DNA of 7,192 bases from Hyphomicrobium sp. GTDB taxonomy: Bacteria; Pseudomonadota; Alphaproteobacteria; Rhizobiales; Hyphomicrobiaceae. Both the position numbers and the translations under genes were made by a program. The notes under the pieces were generated by a model that had not been told where the DNA came from, made no database searches, and worked only from the letters and a program-made list of their open reading frames with translations. The stretch is taken from assembly GCA_025927515.1 (NCBI GenBank), contig JAICLG010000157.1, positions 1 through 7,192 on the forward strand, written 5' to 3'. This document shows, one piece after another, positions 6,816 through 7,192 of this stretch; the stretch's first letter is position 1; each line of letters begins with the position of its first letter.

Positions 6816-7192
6816 GCGGCATCATCCCTGACGGCTTGATAAGCCCCGCGCCTGCTTGTGGCTCGCGCTAGAAGTGTCGAAGCCGCAGCACGCCCCGCGA
6901 TCAGAGCTGCTTGCGGCTTCGAGAGGTGGACCCGATCGGCCAGTGGATCACGAGTCTTGAGAAGATGGATCAATTCCGAGGCAAGCCCCGCGATCACGGC
7001 CGTCTCGACGCCGAGACGCAAATCGGAAACTTTCCCTGGTAACTGCGATGCCTCGGGCAGGAGTTCAGCCGTTCGGCTCGCAAGCTCGCGAAGACACGCC
7101 AGCAGTTCGCTTGAAGACTTCGGCTTGGCAAGAGCAGCCACATCGACTTTGTGCCGCGCCATGTCTTCGAGAGGAAGATAGACGCGATCGAG
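6812..7192 (-). CDS. hpnC: Hydroxysqualene synthase HpnC, C-terminal part (5' end outside window)
   Basis: HpnC is the squalene/phytoene-synthase-family paralogue that converts presqualene diphosphate to hydroxysqualene, the step between HpnD and HpnE. Only the last 126 residues are in the window, roughly the C-terminal 40-45% of a family protein of about 280-300 aa. The frame is open through the right edge. Its first visible residues read LDRVYLPLEDMARH, the stretch that directly follows the second aspartate-rich motif in this family, so that motif and the first one lie just outside. The Met of LEDMARH (7160-7162) is therefore internal and not a start. Further family-like segments are RLGVETAVIAGL and a late TRDPLADRVHLSKPQA, which separates it from HpnD. 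It ends in TGA overlapping the hpnD ATG. It is probably the first or an early gene of the leftward operon, whose promoter would lie beyond the window. Confidence 0.92.
   Translation of the reverse strand, partial: LDRVYLPLEDMARHKVDVAALAKPKSSSELLACLRELASRTAELLPEASQLPGKVSDLRLGVETAVIAGLASELIHLLKTRDPLADRVHLSKPQAALIAGRAAASTLLARATSRRGAYQAVRDDAA
6825..6829 (-). promoter_or_regulatory. Ribosome binding site of hpnD
   Basis: On the minus strand AGGGA lies 9 nt upstream of the hpnD ATG, embedded in the last codons of hpnC. With the ATGA stop/start overlap it indicates re-initiation by ribosomes finishing hpnC. Confidence 0.6.

Noticed and set aside
6045..6839. A 264-codon plus-strand open frame opposite hpnD
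   Set aside because: hpnD has both catalytic aspartate motifs and operon overlaps. The opposite frame has no recognisable family features.
7160..7162. ATG as the start of hpnC
   Set aside because: The upstream codons read LDRVYLPLED, the family sequence after the second aspartate motif, so this Met is internal and the gene continues past the window.
1..7192. A novel system, mobile element, CRISPR array or RNA gene
   Set aside because: Every base outside gaps of at most 44 nt is assigned to a known hopanoid or isoprenoid gene. I saw no repeats, integrase-like genes or tRNA-like folds.

Overview
The window is a compact, entirely coding stretch of an alphaproteobacterial chromosome carrying the core hopanoid (bacterial triterpenoid) biosynthesis locus. 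The high GC content, the strong G/C bias at third codon positions and the style of the Hpn and Shc proteins suggest a member of the Hyphomicrobiales (Rhizobiales), perhaps Hyphomicrobium-like. The genus is inferred from the look of the proteins and was not tested.

Layout: two convergent gene sets. On the + strand (1-2061) lie the 3' nine-tenths of ispH (4-hydroxy-3-methylbut-2-enyl diphosphate reductase, last step of the MEP pathway) and, after 44 nt, hpnH (radical SAM adenosylhopane synthase). On the - strand, in transcription order from the right edge, lie hpnC (5' end cut by the window), hpnD, hpnE, shc (hpnF) and hpnG. These five genes are packed like an operon: a 4-nt ATGA overlap at hpnC/hpnD, a 1-nt TAATG overlap at hpnD/hpnE, 29 nt between hpnE and shc, and 4 nt between shc and hpnG with the GTG start chosen here. 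hpnG and hpnH meet tail to tail and their coding regions overlap by 57 bp.

How the genes work together: IspH makes IPP/DMAPP, which are elongated to farnesyl diphosphate by enzymes outside the window. HpnD joins two FPP to presqualene diphosphate, HpnC converts this to hydroxysqualene, and HpnE reduces that to squalene. Shc cyclises squalene to hopene (and hopanol). HpnH adds a 5'-deoxyadenosyl group from SAM to the hopene side chain to give adenosylhopane, and HpnG removes adenine phosphorolytically on the way to ribosylhopane and bacteriohopanetetrol. The window therefore covers the route from isoprenoid precursor supply to the first C35 (side-chain-extended) hopanoids.

No RNA genes, mobile elements, CRISPR arrays or non-coding stretches above 50 nt are visible. 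Both operon promoters lie outside the window. I see no previously undescribed system. The points worth a second look are small: the convergent overlapping hpnG/hpnH ends, the ispH-hpnH pairing, the coupled starts, and a possible small hairpin over the shc ribosome binding site.
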